Below, one piece after another: positions 46,291-56,864 of a stretch of 64,000 bases of DNA. Position 1 is the stretch's first letter. Every line of letters begins with the position of its first letter. A model generated the notes under the pieces. That model was not told the origin of the DNA and searched no databases. It was given only the letters and a program-made list of their open reading frames with translations. This DNA comes from Costus lasius (lineage: Eukaryota; Streptophyta; Magnoliopsida; Zingiberales; Costaceae): assembly GCA_027563935.2 (NCBI GenBank), contig CM050449.1:82987178-83051177 (forward strand), given 5' to 3'. Made by a program: the position numbers and the translations under genes.

Positions 46291-47914
46291 TGATGGAGGC
46301 AGTAGCCCTGCTCTGAGGAGATCTGGTCGGACCCGTAGGGTACCCAATCGATATGGGTTCCCTTAGGGTTCCATTTCTTGCATGGCATTTAGGGTAATTT
46401 ACTTTTCAATAAAACATGCATCATGTAGACATTTTGGCAAGTCCACTTGTAGTAGGTGGTGCATTGTAATTCATGAACTTATGTATTCTTGCATCATAAG
46501 TAGTGCATGTAGGCATTAGGATCATTTTGGCAGGTCAATCAGGAAAGGAGCAGCTCAAGATCCAGCTCAACAACACTCAAAGTCCACTCACCAAGTTCAG
46601 CTCCAGAAAAGGAAAGAAGACTTCAAAGTCCAAGTTCACTTCAAAGCCAAGCTATGACTCACTTGCCATCCTTGTTTGGGCGCATATTCAAGAGATCAAA
46701 TCAGCCACCTTATCATGATATGCGCCAACCTCTATTCCAATCAAGAAATGCATTCAATTCCCTCATCCATCAAGATCCAAAATCAAAGGGAACCTCCATC
46801 AAGATCCACAATCAAAGGAGAGCATTTATGAAGACATTTATGTTGAGTTGCCATCTCTTGTTGCCGCCTAAGCTCTCATGGAAAGGATTCGAAATTTGAA
46901 ATCCTTATCCATGCGCCAACAAACATTATGAAGACACTCTCATCGCCCATTTAATGAATTGCCAAGAGAAGATCATCCATAGAAGGAAGCTCTTAAAGAG
47001 GATTTGCGCCCACCTCCTCATGATGATTTTGAATTTCAAATTCCATCCATCTTTGTAGAAGGCGCATGGAAGCAAATGACTATCCTGCCCTAGCTCCATC
47101 TCGCCTATAAAAGCATAGTCTTCCCCCTTGTATTCGATTACCTCTTGATGAAATACATTGTCTATTAGTTGCCTAGGTTAAATACTTGTGTTAGTAATTG
47201 AAGTTCTTTTAGCCGAATTCTCCTCTTCCTTCTAGCTCTTCCACCGAAGCTCTAAGAAGTTCTTCCCCTTGCTTGTGTGCGCCATCTCAAGAAGGACTTC
47301 TCTCACTCTCGGTTTGGAGCAAGAAGAAGATCACCACTTGGCCGCAAGGAGCTTCCATCCCCATCGGCTAAGTTTCTTCCTTAACCTTTGCATTAGATTT
47401 TAAGAACTTTTCTCTACACTAAACCTTGTTTATTTACATTGTAGCTTGCGCTTGGAGTGGGTAAAGAAGGGGCGCCTTCCCCCTTCCTTCTCTTTCTCCC
47501 CTCCTTCTCTTTAGTTGCTTAGGATTAGCAAGGGAACTTGTGAGGCTTAACCTCACCCCTTGATTTGTCTTGTATTAAAATCCGTGACCTGTACGGATCA
47601 TCTGTGTTTGCTTGTAAGCTCCACCCTACACCTTCCATCAGAGTTGGACCGGTGAAGATCGGGAAGCACAGCCCTTCAATTCTCAAGGGCTGCACTGTAA
47701 GCTTATCTTCCAGCATTTACAGCTTTCTAGTATAGTTTTGAATTCCTGTCTTTAGTTTAACTCGGATTTTTCCTATATTTAAAATACAAAAAAAATTAGT
47801 TTCTTAATCTCGTTAGTATAATTGCGGTTTTCTCTTATTATTAAACTAGCTATAAAATCAGTTTCAAAAAAAAATCGTTGTTTGAATGCTTTAGAACCCC
47901 CCCGTCCTACATCA
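46291..47914 (+). repeat. CRM-like element 5' LTR
   Basis: 1624 bp, TGATGGAGGCAG to CCTACATCA. Its first bases repeat the final codons of the polyprotein. Confidence 0.95.
47106..47113 (+). promoter_or_regulatory. TATA box of the 5' LTR
   Basis: TATAAAAG in CTCGCCTATAAAAGCATAG, the strongest TATA element in the LTR. The same site is at 53550-53557 in the 3'LTR. Transcription would start roughly 30 bp downstream. Confidence 0.65.
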
Positions 47915-47917
47915 GCT

Positions 47918-47929
47918 TGGTATCAGAGC
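47918..47929 (+). other. CRM-like element primer-binding site
   Basis: TGGTATCAGAGC, a perfect initiator-Met site, three bases after the 5'LTR end. Confidence 0.95.
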
Positions 47930-48073
47930 ATAGGCTCTTAGACTAGAATTTTAAGCCTCAAACTTATTTTCTACTTCTAAGCGATCTTTGGATTTAGGTT
48001 GTTGAAAGAATTTGACTACCTATTTATCTATCACTTTGCCTTATTTTTCAAAACTATAGTTTTCAAAACACCC

Positions 48074-51000
48074 ATGCAAACTCGGTCTAAAACCCAACAA
48101 CAAGAACAAAATCCCACCATGGATCGCAATGCTACAGATGAAAGGTTTGAGTTCTTAACTGAGCAAATAGGGACCCTTACCCGAAGCCTTAACCAACTTA
48201 CTACTGAATTTCATGATTTTAGGGAGAGGTCTTCTCATCATGCTAGTGAACCGCCTAGCCCTCATCATGTAGAAACCCAACAACCACCTGCGTGGAACGG
48301 GCATCAAACCCCAAACCGTGCAGGCACCCAACCTATGTGGAATGGATACCCAAATCCAAACCATGAAGGAACCCATCCTCAACCAAATGGATACCCCAAT
48401 CTAAACCATGCGGGAAACCATCAACCCAATATGTGGAATGGACCTCCTATTCAAACCCCACCCCAACCCAGATTCAGGGAGGATGATGTGCACCGCGCCA
48501 TCAAACTCAACCCACCAACCTTCAATGGCTCTCTAGAACCCCGAGACTTCTTGGACTGGACAACCAAACTTGAACAATATTTCGAGTGGAGTATGATCCC
48601 TGAGCACAGCAAGGTCCGACTTGCAAAGTGCCTTCTTGAAGGGAATGCTAGGTTGTATTGGACCAATGTAGAGAACAACCAACAAAGACTCAACCTTCCT
48701 CCCATAGACACCTGGCTAGAAATGCGTCAACAACTTAAACTGAAATATGTTCCCTCATATTTCCAGAGTAAGTTATTTGACCAAGCCTCTAGTCTTACCC
48801 AAGGAGCCATGACCGTTGATCAATACACTGCTAGCTTTGAGGAATTCCTCCTTAGGGGAAACCCAGGAGAAAACCCTCTATTTACCCTTAGCAGGTATAA
48901 AAATGGTCTCCGATCTGAGATTAGAAAGGGACTTACCTACTACCAGATAGACTCTATAGAAGTTGCCCATCTTAGAGCCAAGGAGATTGAACAAGAACTT
49001 AAGGTTGCTTATAGGAGAGAGTTTAGTGCTTCTAGACCAAGTCCTAGACCAACCCAACCTCAAAGCTCTCCTAAACCCACTCAACCTCAAAGCTCTAGTA
49101 CTTCTAAAACCACGCCCTCTAGCTATCCTGATGCATCTAGGGTCAAATGCCATGGGTGTCAACAATATGGACACTATATGAAAGACTGCCCCAAACGAGT
49201 CTTATACCTAGGTGAAGAAACCCAAACCCCTAGGCTTGAAGATATTAATGATCCAGATACTGACTGCCAAATCCTAGAAGATAATGAGTATGATAGTAGT
49301 GAGGAACCTGTCCAAAACACCTTAGGAGTTGTTAGGTGTACCCTGATCAAACCCTCACCCACGGATGATTGGCGAAGAACTAGTATCTTCCATACTTACA
49401 CGAAATGCAATGGAAACATGTGCAAAGTAGTGATCGATGGGGGTAGTAGTCTCAACGCTGTCTCCCACTCTGCTGTCACCAAGTTTAAGCTTAAGATGGA
49501 AGCTCACCCAACCCCTTATAACATCTCTTGGGTCAACCAGTCTAGTGTGCCAGTAACCCATAGGAGTCTAGTGCCTTTACAGTTTGGCACCTATGATGGA
49601 CAAATTTGGTGCGACGTCATCACTATGGATGTCGCTCAAGTCCTTCTAGGCAGACCATGGCTATATGACATGGATGTAGTCCACTACGGTCTGACCAATA
49701 CCTATGTCTTTAGTCACTCAGGTCAAAAGATCAAACTTAAACCATCTATGCCTAGAGAACTTAAAGTCTCAACCAATAAGGGAAAAATAGAAGAGAACAA
49801 AACCATACAACCAACCCTTCAGCTCATGAGACCTAAGGACTATAGGCCTGACCAACCCCTATATACCTTAGTCCTCAAGGAAGTCAACAAAGAAGAAGAA
49901 AGTAAGCCACCCCCTGAAGTAGAAGCCCTCTTAGAACATTATAGTGAGCTTATCCCTGAAGAACTACCCACAGGACTTCCACCCCTTAGGGACATTCAAC
50001 ATGCAATAGACCTTGTCCCAGGTTCAACCTTACCCAATCTGCCCCACTATAGGATGAACCCCACCGAACACCAAGAACTTAAGAGGCAAATAGATGACCT
50101 ATTAGAGAAAGGGCACATCAGAGAAAGCCTTAGCCCATGCGCCGTGCCTGCTCTGCTCACCCCAAAAAAGGATGGCAGTTGGCGCATGTGCATAGACTGT
50201 AGAGCCATAAACAAAATCACAATCAAGTATAGGTTTCCTATTCCTAGACTTGATGACATGTTAGACATGTTAGTAGGCTCTAAGTGGTTTAGTAAGCTTG
50301 ACTTAAGGAGTGGATACCACCAGGTCAGGATAAGGCTAGGTGATGAATGGAAGACAGCCTTCAAGACCAAGGATGGTCTCTATGAATGGTTAGTCATGCC
50401 TTTTGGCTTGACTAATGCCCCTTCCACATTCATGAGACTCATGACTCAAGTCTTGAAGCCTTTCATTGGAAAATTCCTGGTAGTCTACTTTGATGATATC
50501 CTCATCTATAGTAAGACTAAAGAGGAACACCTAGAGCACCTTAGGAAGACCCTTGACCTTCTTAAGGAAGAGCAACTCTATATCAATCTCAAGAAATGCT
50601 CCTTTTTGTCCCATAGTGTGATTTTCCTAGGATTCATAGTGTCTGAGCAAGGACTTCAAGCTGACCCATCAAAGATCCAAGCCATCATAGACTGGCCCGA
50701 ACCTAAGACCATCACTGAAGTCAGAAGCTTCCATGGTCTAGCCACCTTTTATAGGAGATTCATAAGAAACTTCAGCTCTATAGTGGCACCTATCACCAGT
50801 TGCCTGAAACAAGGTGAATTCTCCTGGACAAAATCTGCCAGCAAAGCCTTCCAAGAGCTTAAGGATAAGATGACCACTGCCCCGGTCCTTAGACTTCCTG
50901 ACTTCAATAAGGTCTTTGAGGTAGATTGTGACGCCTCTGGAGTTGGCATAGGGGGAACTCTAAGCCAAGAAGGCCATCCCATAGCCTTCTTTAGTGAGAA

Positions 51001-52810
51001 ACTCAACGAGGCAAAACAAAAATACTCTACCTATGACAAAGAGTTTTATGCTGTAGTTCAGGCTCTAAGGTATTGGAGACACTACCTCATCCATAGGGAG
51101 TTTACCCTTAACAGTGACCACCAGGCCCTCTCCTACCTAAGTGCTCAGAAAAAGTTAAACTCAAGGCATGCTAAGTGGGTCGAATACCTACAGCAATACA
51201 CTTTTGTGCTTAGACATAAATCAGGATCTGAGAATAAAGTAGCAGATGCCCTTAGTAGAGTAACTTTACTTTTGAATAAAATGCATGTTGAAGTTACTTG
51301 CTTTGAATCCATGAAAAATGCTTATCTTGAATGTCCTGATTTTTCTACTTTATATGCTGACCTTAGTCAAGACCCATTAAGTCACCCCCTCTACACCCTT
51401 AGGGATGGGTATCTCTTTCTTGGACCAACCCTTTGTGTGCCGAAGACTTCCATCCGAGAATTCCTTGTTTGGGAATTGCACGGAGGCGGGTCTGCCGGGC
51501 ACCACGGTCGAGATAAGACCCAAGCCCTTGTAAAGGAACGGTTCTACTGGCCGAACCTTTACCAAGATGTAGCCAAGGTTGTGAAACACTGTAGGACTTG
51601 TCAACTCACCAAAGTCCACAAGCATAGTCCCGGCCTGTACACTCCCTTACCTATTCCCCAAGCCCCTTGGCAAGACCTTAGTATGGACTTCATTTTAGGA
51701 CTACCCCGAACCTCAGCTAAACATGATTCCATATTTGTGGTAGTTGATAGATTTACTAAGATGGCCCATTTCATAGCTTGCACCAAAACCACTGATGCCT
51801 CCCATGTTGCTAAACTCTTCTTTAGGGAAGTTGTAAGGCTACGTGGAACACCCTTAACTATAGTGTCTGATAGAGACCCTAGGTTTGTGAGTCATTTTTG
51901 GAGGACCCTATGGACCCTTCTAGGAACCAAACTCAAGTTCTCCACAGCTTACCATCCCCAAACGGATGGGCAGACTGAAGTGGTCAACCGATCACTTGGG
52001 AGTATTCTTAGGAGTTTAGTAAGTGAACACCCTGGCAACTGGGATAAACTCTTACCCACTGCCGAGTTCTCCTATAATAGTACAGTCAACAAGACCACAG
52101 GTCTCTCTCCTTTCCAAGCCAACTTAGGGTATCAACCTAACAAACCTATAGATCTTTTCCCTCTACCCAGACATTTTAGAACCTCGTTACCTGCTCGTGA
52201 CTTTGCATTACATACTTCGCAAATGCATGCTGAAATATTTTCGAAAATGCTAGAATCTATTAATCAATATCGCGAAGCTGCTAATAAACATCGCCGAGAA
52301 AGGTTATTCTCTACAGGTGATAAGGTGATCCTGCGAGCACGGGAAGAGCGCATCCATGGGATTGGACACAAGTTGGAAGCAAAAGGACTAGGCCCCTTCA
52401 CCATTGTAGACAAAATCAACGACAATGCCTATGTCCTTGACCTGCCACCTGAACTGGGGATCCCCACTACCGTCAATGTGGAGGATCTCACCCTCTATCA
52501 TGAGCCCCTCTCCATACCAGATCCGAGTGACCCTCACAAAATGGAGATTGAGGCTATTCTTGAAGACCAAACCAAGTTCACCACTGATGAGGTACAAATG
52601 TTTTATCGCATTAGACTCATTAATGGTGAAGAGGTATGGCTTCCTGAGTCTGAGCTAGCTATAGCCGCCCCTGAGTTACTCCAAGGGTACAAGGACAATT
52701 CTCCAGAGGAGAATTCTTTCAACCCGGGGAGAGCTGATGGAGGCAGTAGCCCTGCTCTGAGGAGATCTAGTCGGACCCGTAGGGTACCCAATCGATATGG
52801 GTTCCCTTAG
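48074..52810 (+). CDS. Gag-pol polyprotein of the CRM-like element
   Basis: A 1578-residue frame from the ATG at 48074 (MQTRSKTQQQ); an upstream TTG could extend the open frame but is not a plausible plant start. Order: gag with NPPTFNGSLEPRDFLDWTTK near residue 150; zinc knuckle C359-C362-H367-C372; protease IDGGSS with D455; RT with KLDLRSGYHQVRI and YFDD (D807, D808); RNase H from about 945 (VDCDASGVGIGG); integrase with the HHCC finger near 1140-1180 and the D1205-D1266-E1302 triad (35 residues between the last two). Near 1490-1545 is a chromodomain-like segment (FYRIRLINGEEVWLPESEL). The last 24 residues (DGGSSPALRRSSRTRRVPNR then YGFP) are encoded inside the 3'LTR. All catalytic residues are present and no stop interrupts. 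The protease Asp is followed by GG rather than SG/TG, which also occurs in CRM relatives. Confidence 0.95.
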   Translation: MQTRSKTQQQEQNPTMDRNATDERFEFLTEQIGTLTRSLNQLTTEFHDFRERSSHHASEPPSPHHVETQQPPAWNGHQTPNRAGTQPMWNGYPNPNHEGTHPQPNGYPNLNHAGNHQPNMWNGPPIQTPPQPRFREDDVHRAIKLNPPTFNGSLEPRDFLDWTTKLEQYFEWSMIPEHSKVRLAKCLLEGNARLYWTNVENNQQRLNLPPIDTWLEMRQQLKLKYVPSYFQSKLFDQASSLTQGAMTVDQYTASFEEFLLRGNPGENPLFTLSRYKNGLRSEIRKGLTYYQIDSIEVAHLRAKEIEQELKVAYRREFSASRPSPRPTQPQSSPKPTQPQSSSTSKTTPSSYPDASRVKCHGCQQYGHYMKDCPKRVLYLGEETQTPRLEDINDPDTDCQILEDNEYDSSEEPVQNTLGVVRCTLIKPSPTDDWRRTSIFHTYTKCNGNMCKVVIDGGSSLNAVSHSAVTKFKLKMEAHPTPYNISWVNQSSVPVTHRSLVPLQFGTYDGQIWCDVITMDVAQVLLGRPWLYDMDVVHYGLTNTYVFSHSGQKIKLKPSMPRELKVSTNKGKIEENKTIQPTLQLMRPKDYRPDQPLYTLVLKEVNKEEESKPPPEVEALLEHYSELIPEELPTGLPPLRDIQHAIDLVPGSTLPNLPHYRMNPTEHQELKRQIDDLLEKGHIRESLSPCAVPALLTPKKDGSWRMCIDCRAINKITIKYRFPIPRLDDMLDMLVGSKWFSKLDLRSGYHQVRIRLGDEWKTAFKTKDGLYEWLVMPFGLTNAPSTFMRLMTQVLKPFIGKFLVVYFDDILIYSKTKEEHLEHLRKTLDLLKEEQLYINLKKCSFLSHSVIFLGFIVSEQGLQADPSKIQAIIDWPEPKTITEVRSFHGLATFYRRFIRNFSSIVAPITSCLKQGEFSWTKSASKAFQELKDKMTTAPVLRLPDFNKVFEVDCDASGVGIGGTLSQEGHPIAFFSEKLNEAKQKYSTYDKEFYAVVQALRYWRHYLIHREFTLNSDHQALSYLSAQKKLNSRHAKWVEYLQQYTFVLRHKSGSENKVADALSRVTLLLNKMHVEVTCFESMKNAYLECPDFSTLYADLSQDPLSHPLYTLRDGYLFLGPTLCVPKTSIREFLVWELHGGGSAGHHGRDKTQALVKERFYWPNLYQDVAKVVKHCRTCQLTKVHKHSPGLYTPLPIPQAPWQDLSMDFILGLPRTSAKHDSIFVVVDRFTKMAHFIACTKTTDASHVAKLFFREVVRLRGTPLTIVSDRDPRFVSHFWRTLWTLLGTKLKFSTAYHPQTDGQTEVVNRSLGSILRSLVSEHPGNWDKLLPTAEFSYNSTVNKTTGLSPFQANLGYQPNKPIDLFPLPRHFRTSLPARDFALHTSQMHAEIFSKMLESINQYREAANKHRRERLFSTGDKVILRAREERIHGIGHKLEAKGLGPFTIVDKINDNAYVLDLPPELGIPTTVNVEDLTLYHEPLSIPDPSDPHKMEIEAILEDQTKFTTDEVQMFYRIRLINGEEVWLPESELAIAAPELLQGYKDNSPEENSFNPGRADGGSSPALRRSSRTRRVPNRYGFP
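52719..52734 (+). other. CRM-like element polypurine tract (inside the coding frame)
   Basis: CAACCCGGGGAGAGC precedes the 3'LTR start TGATGG. It is purine-rich only in its last eleven bases and is translated as part of the polyprotein. Confidence 0.6.
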
Positions 52811-54358
52811 GGTTCCATTTCTTGCATGGCATTTAGGGTAATTTACTTTTCAATAAAACATGCATCATGTAGACATTTTGGCCAGTCCACTTGTAGTAGG
52901 TGGTGCATTGTAATTCATGAACTTATGTATTCTTGCATCATAAGTAGTGCATGTAGGCATTAGGATCATTTTGGCAGGTCAATCAGGAAAGGAGCAGCTC
53001 AAGATCCAGCTCAACAACACTCAAAGTCCACTCACCAAGTTCAGCTCCAGAAAAGGAAAGAAGACTTCAAAGTCCAAGTTCACTTCAAAGCCAAGCTATG
53101 ACTCACTTGCCATCCTTGTTTGGGCGCATATTCAAGAGATCAAATCAGCCACCTTATCATGATATGCGCCAACCTCTATTCCAATCAAGAAATGCATTCA
53201 ATTCCCTCATCCATCAAGATCCAAAATCAAAGGGAACCTCCATCAAGATCCACAATCAAAGGAGAGCATTTATGAAGACATTTATGTTGAGTTGCCATCT
53301 CTTGTTGCCGCCTAAGCTCTCATGGAAAGGATTCGAAATTTGAAATCCTTATCCATGCGCCAACAAACATTATGAAGACACTCTCATCGCCCATTTAATG
53401 AATTGCCAAGAGAAGATCATCCATAGAAGGAAGCTCTTAAAGAGGATTTGCGCCCACCTCCTCATGATGATTTTGAATTTCAAATTCCATCCATCTTTGT
53501 AGAAGGCGCATGGAAGCAAATGACTATCCTGCCCTAGCTCCATCTCGCCTATAAAAGCATAGTCTTCCCCCTTGTATTCGATTACCTCTTGATGAAATAC
53601 ATTGTCTATTAGTTGCCTAGGTTAAATACTTGTGTTAGTAATTGAAGTTCTTTTAGCCGAATTCTCCTCTTCCTTCTAGCTCTTCCACCGAAGCTCTAAG
53701 AAGTTCTTCCCCTTGCTTGTGTGCGCCATCTCAAGAAGGACTTCTCTCACTCTCGGTTTGGAGCAAGAAGAAGATCACCACTTGGCCGCAAGGAGCTTCC
53801 ATCCCCATCGGCTAAGTTTCTTCCTTAACCTTTGCATTAGATTTTAAGAACTTTTCTCTACACTAAACCTTGTTTATTTACATTGTAGCTTGCGCTTGGA
53901 GTGGGTAAAGAAGGGGCGCCTTCCCCCTTCCTTCTCTTTCTCCCCTCCTTCTCTTTAGTTGCTTAGGATTAGCAAGGGAACTTGTGAGGCTTAACCTCAC
54001 CCCTTGATTTGTCTTGTATTAAAATCCGTGACCTGTACGGATCATCTGTGTTTGCTTGTAAGCTCCACCCTACACCTTCCATCAGAGTTGGACCGGTGAA
54101 GATCGGGAAGCACAGCCCTTCAATTCTCAAGGGCTGCACTGTAAGCTTATCTTCCAGCATTTACAGCTTTCTAGTATAGTTTTGAATTCCTGTCTTTAGT
54201 TTAACTCGGATTTTTCCTATATTTAAAATACAAAAAAAATTAGTTTCTTAATCTCGTTAGTATAATTGCGGTTTTCTCTTATTATTAAACTAGCTATAAA
54301 ATCAGTTTCAAAAAAAAATCGTTGTTTGAATGCTTTAGAACCCCCCCGTCCTACATCA
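52735..54358 (+). repeat. CRM-like element 3' LTR
   Basis: 1624 bp, nearly identical to the 5'LTR at an offset of 6444. It contains the last codons and the TAG stop (52808-52810) of gag-pol. The TATA copy is at 53550-53557. Confidence 0.95.
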
Positions 54359-54651
54359 CTTACCGAGATGACACAAGCTGTAGTCAAGCTGATGATGCTA
54401 AATTAGCTTGCTTGGGAGACTATCCAAGCTCATCTATTATTTACTTGTTTCTCCACAGCATTGGCATTCAAAATTTTAATAGTTGGAAGTGTTATGTTGG
54501 CCTTGTTGTGCCCTTTCACTATTTACATTGGTTTTCTTATGTTCATGCTTATTTTGCTATGGTTATTGACACATCTGCATGATTTTGAATGATACAGGTA
54601 TATCCCAAACTGCTCCTATGGAGATAGGCATTTTTTTGTCATTTTTCCTGA

Positions 54652-55250
54652 AATCACAGGTGGGTCATGATGAAAATCATGACCGGGATTTCTCGAAGAC
54701 AAAATAAAGAAATTTTGATGAGAGCATTACGACCTATCTATGACTGCAGCCACGACCGTAATTAGCAGCACAGAATTATGCAAGAAAATCATGACTGGGG
54801 TATACTAAAAATCATGACCAAGATTTCTCAAAGACAAAACAAAGACTTATCCGCTGAGAAAATTATGGCAGAGCCGTGACGTTGGTCACGGCTGTAAAAT
54901 CTATGCAAAATCTTACAAGAGAAATCACGGGCGGGTCCTGACAAAAATCATGGGCAGAATTTCTAGAAGATAGAATGTGTATAAAATTGACGAGAGCATC
55001 ACGACTGCCCAGTGATTAAAGTCATGGCCGTTAAAGATAGCACCAAAAATTTGCGAGAAGAATCACGACTAAGTCATGATGGAAATCTTGACCGAGATTT
55101 TTACAAAGCTGAATGAAGGAATCTCACCGAAAGAATTACGGCAGGGGCTATGACTGTGGCCACGGCCGTAACAGCTATGCCCAAAGGTCCATCCAAAGAG
55201 GATAACGACTAGGTCATGACAAAAGTCACGGGAGCAATTCCTAAATTGCT
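54652..55250 (+). repeat. Tandem repeat, ~137 bp x 4.4, in the Athila-like element
   Basis: Units start with AATCAYG-like sequence at 54652, 54787, 54923, 55061 and 55201 (periods 135, 136, 138 and 140), the last partial. Each unit has an AATCAYGACYGGG...AAAATCATGACC half, then a purine-rich spacer, then a CACGGCCGTAA-like inverted motif. Copies are clearly diverged. One unit has a perfect 8-bp hairpin (54873-54892, GCCGTGAC/GTCACGGC). Confidence 0.8.
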
Positions 55251-55473
55251 ATCAGATCCTGATTTGCCGCCCGACCTTTTCACTGAGGGTTCCCATTCCT
55301 CCGTAGAACTCGCATAGCCCACCAGCTTTGCTCCACCAAGTCACTGTGGCTCACTTTTTTGGCGATCTCTACACTCCAAGTTTTTCATCTTCGTTTCGCC
55401 GAACTCTCTGTTATGATAACCTACTTTTCAGTACTTCACATCAGCAACTTCATTTATATCTTTCACCTCAACC

Positions 55474-56281
55474 ATGCCTCGTCGCAAGAAGTTGACGAGA
55501 AAGCGACTGGCCAGCGCTTCCCGTCCAATTCCTCCACCACCATAACACCAGCTCCAGCGAAGATACAAATATGTGACAAGCTCAAAGCTGCTCATTACCA
55601 GGTCCTTTTTGGTCGCCAGGTCATTAACACGAGAGACGATTCCTACAATAAATTCACCCCACCTACATTCCCATAACACTGGAATTTCTGAGCTCCATAG
55701 AGGTGAAGGTATCAACGCTAAAGACTAACCCAGGAACTATCGAATTCCGGCTGGCCAACACCGAATGCAGGCACACGATTACAGATCTGAATGACATTTT
55801 TTGGATTCCCTGCACAGACATCTTGCATAGGACCTCCCAATTTCAGCGAAGATATTTTCTGGGGTTGCATCTCCTTGATCACCGCCTACTCCCCACGAAG
55901 TGCCCAAGCGTCCACTATCTCAGTTCCGGGATAGCATTGACTGGCATCTACACCCATATCCCACTGCTCCAGAGGATTCTACCACATCACTCGACATGGA
56001 TCCTAGCTCTTCCTCTGGTGCCCAACTGAAGACTGCCACTTGTCCTTCTACTAATGACATTCTATAGCTTATTCGCTAGGACTAGTTTATCTGGGGGAAG
56101 CAAATTGCACACAAGATCGAGATCACACACTCCTTCGAGATGTTTTCTCACTTATACCTCTCAGAATATCCTTTCCACGAAGAGGACAACCAAGACAAGA
56201 CAGTTTATATCTCAGACTCACCCCCATCTAACAATGACGATGACCCAGATGAATGCTGCAAGTAAAACTGCACTTTTGTAA
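55474..56281 (+). pseudogene. Decayed post-pol (env-position) ORF of the Athila-like element
   Basis: ATG at 55474 gives a basic start (MPRRKKLTRKR) that soon hits a stop. Other frames continue with GRQVINTRDDSYNKF, then TIEFRLANTECRHTITDLND, and finally FEMFSHLYLSEYPFHEED. This succession looks like the extra ORF that follows pol in Athila-type elements, here broken by several frameshifts and stops. The function of such ORFs is unsettled, and I only infer the relation from position and style. An ordinary gag N-terminus is the alternative. Confidence 0.4.
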
Positions 56282-56348
56282 GTCTCTCCCTCACCCCTTT
56301 TGATACATATCTATACTATACGCATCATGGACGATGCAACATTTTGCC

Positions 56349-56361
56349 TTGGGAGGGGAGA
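56349..56361 (+). other. Athila-like polypurine tract or G-rich post-ORF tract
   Basis: TTGGGAGGGGAGATTT after GGACGATGCAACATTTTGCC, the kind of phrase found after the last ORF of Athila elements. No clear LTR start follows at once. Confidence 0.45.
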
Positions 56362-56864
56362 TTTACATATTTTGATGGGTCACTTTACTGTTTTTATGAA
56401 ATGATGTTGTATGCACTATGTAGTAAACTTTTTGCTGTGCTGAACTATCCTAGCTAATGTGCGGTTATACTGAACTTGTGAACTTTAAACTCTTTTACTG
56501 CTGGACGTACATCGATCATTATGAACTCTGTTTACAATATGCTCCTCCTTCATGACAAATGCACTACTTTTATGATATTTCGATTTTACAAGGACACTGT
56601 CATAATATACTTCTTCATGCCTTGTTGATAGACCTGAACGCTTTGATGACATGTTGTATATATCTGATGTGATTTCATGATTTTGTTTATCAAGCTTTGA
56701 ACTTCGTTGATGATTACTACCTGAACACGTAAAATCCTAGGTCGTAGGTCCTAGTTGAAATTTCTCATTTTCACTGATTGATATTTTCTCAATTCATGAT
56801 TGATTCTTATTCCTTTACCCAATTTATGATTGATTTAAAACTCCCTACTACATAGAGAGTATCT
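56362..56864 (+). other. AT-rich tail between the Athila-like tract and copia-3
   Basis: No gene. Probably the remaining 3' untranslated part of the Athila-like element or a decayed LTR; I could not match it to 40705-44478. Confidence 0.35.

Larger units (their letters stand above)
46291..54358 (+). mobile_element. Full-length CRM-like Ty3/gypsy chromovirus
   Basis: 8068 bp with two 1624-bp LTRs (46291-47914 and 52735-54358), the 5-bp duplication CTTAC (46286-46290 and 54359-54363), an initiator-Met primer site, a single open gag-pol frame and a polypurine tract. I saw only two LTR differences (46336 G against A, and a CAAG/CCAG change near 46440), so it inserted very recently. LTR start TGATGG, protease motif IDGGSS, a single gag-pol frame and an integrase with a chromodomain-like tail all point to the CRM lineage, whose members often insert in centromeric chromatin. 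Lineage is by motif recognition, not phylogeny. It looks structurally complete and potentially active. Confidence 0.93.
40705..56864 (+). mobile_element. Athila-like gypsy element lacking pol, with nested insertions
   Basis: In order: LTR, Asp-type primer site, gag-like frames, post-pol marker, host-gene fragment (interrupted by the CRM-like element), second marker-like copy, tandem repeat, a decayed ORF in the env-like position, and a polypurine tract. Protease, RT, RNase H and integrase are absent, so it depends on other elements. I find no clear 3'LTR between the polypurine tract at 56349 and copia-3 at 56865, so the right limit is set by the copia-3 LTR. Confidence 0.6.

Noticed and set aside
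46503..46899. LTR-encoded small proteins (71 and 81 codons)
   Set aside because: They recur at 52947-53343 only because the two LTRs are nearly identical; overlapping frames without a domain.
47999..48073. N-terminal extension of the CRM-like gag-pol
   Set aside because: The longer frame starts with TTG; the first ATG at 48074 gives the MQTRSK start usual for this group.
54652..55250. CRISPR-like array
   Set aside because: Repeat units are ~137 bp, diverged, without unique spacers of constant length, and this is a plant retrotransposon context.
56378..56864. 3' LTR of the Athila-like element
   Set aside because: It starts TGATGGG after a purine tract, but I could not align it with 40705-44478 and found no target duplication.
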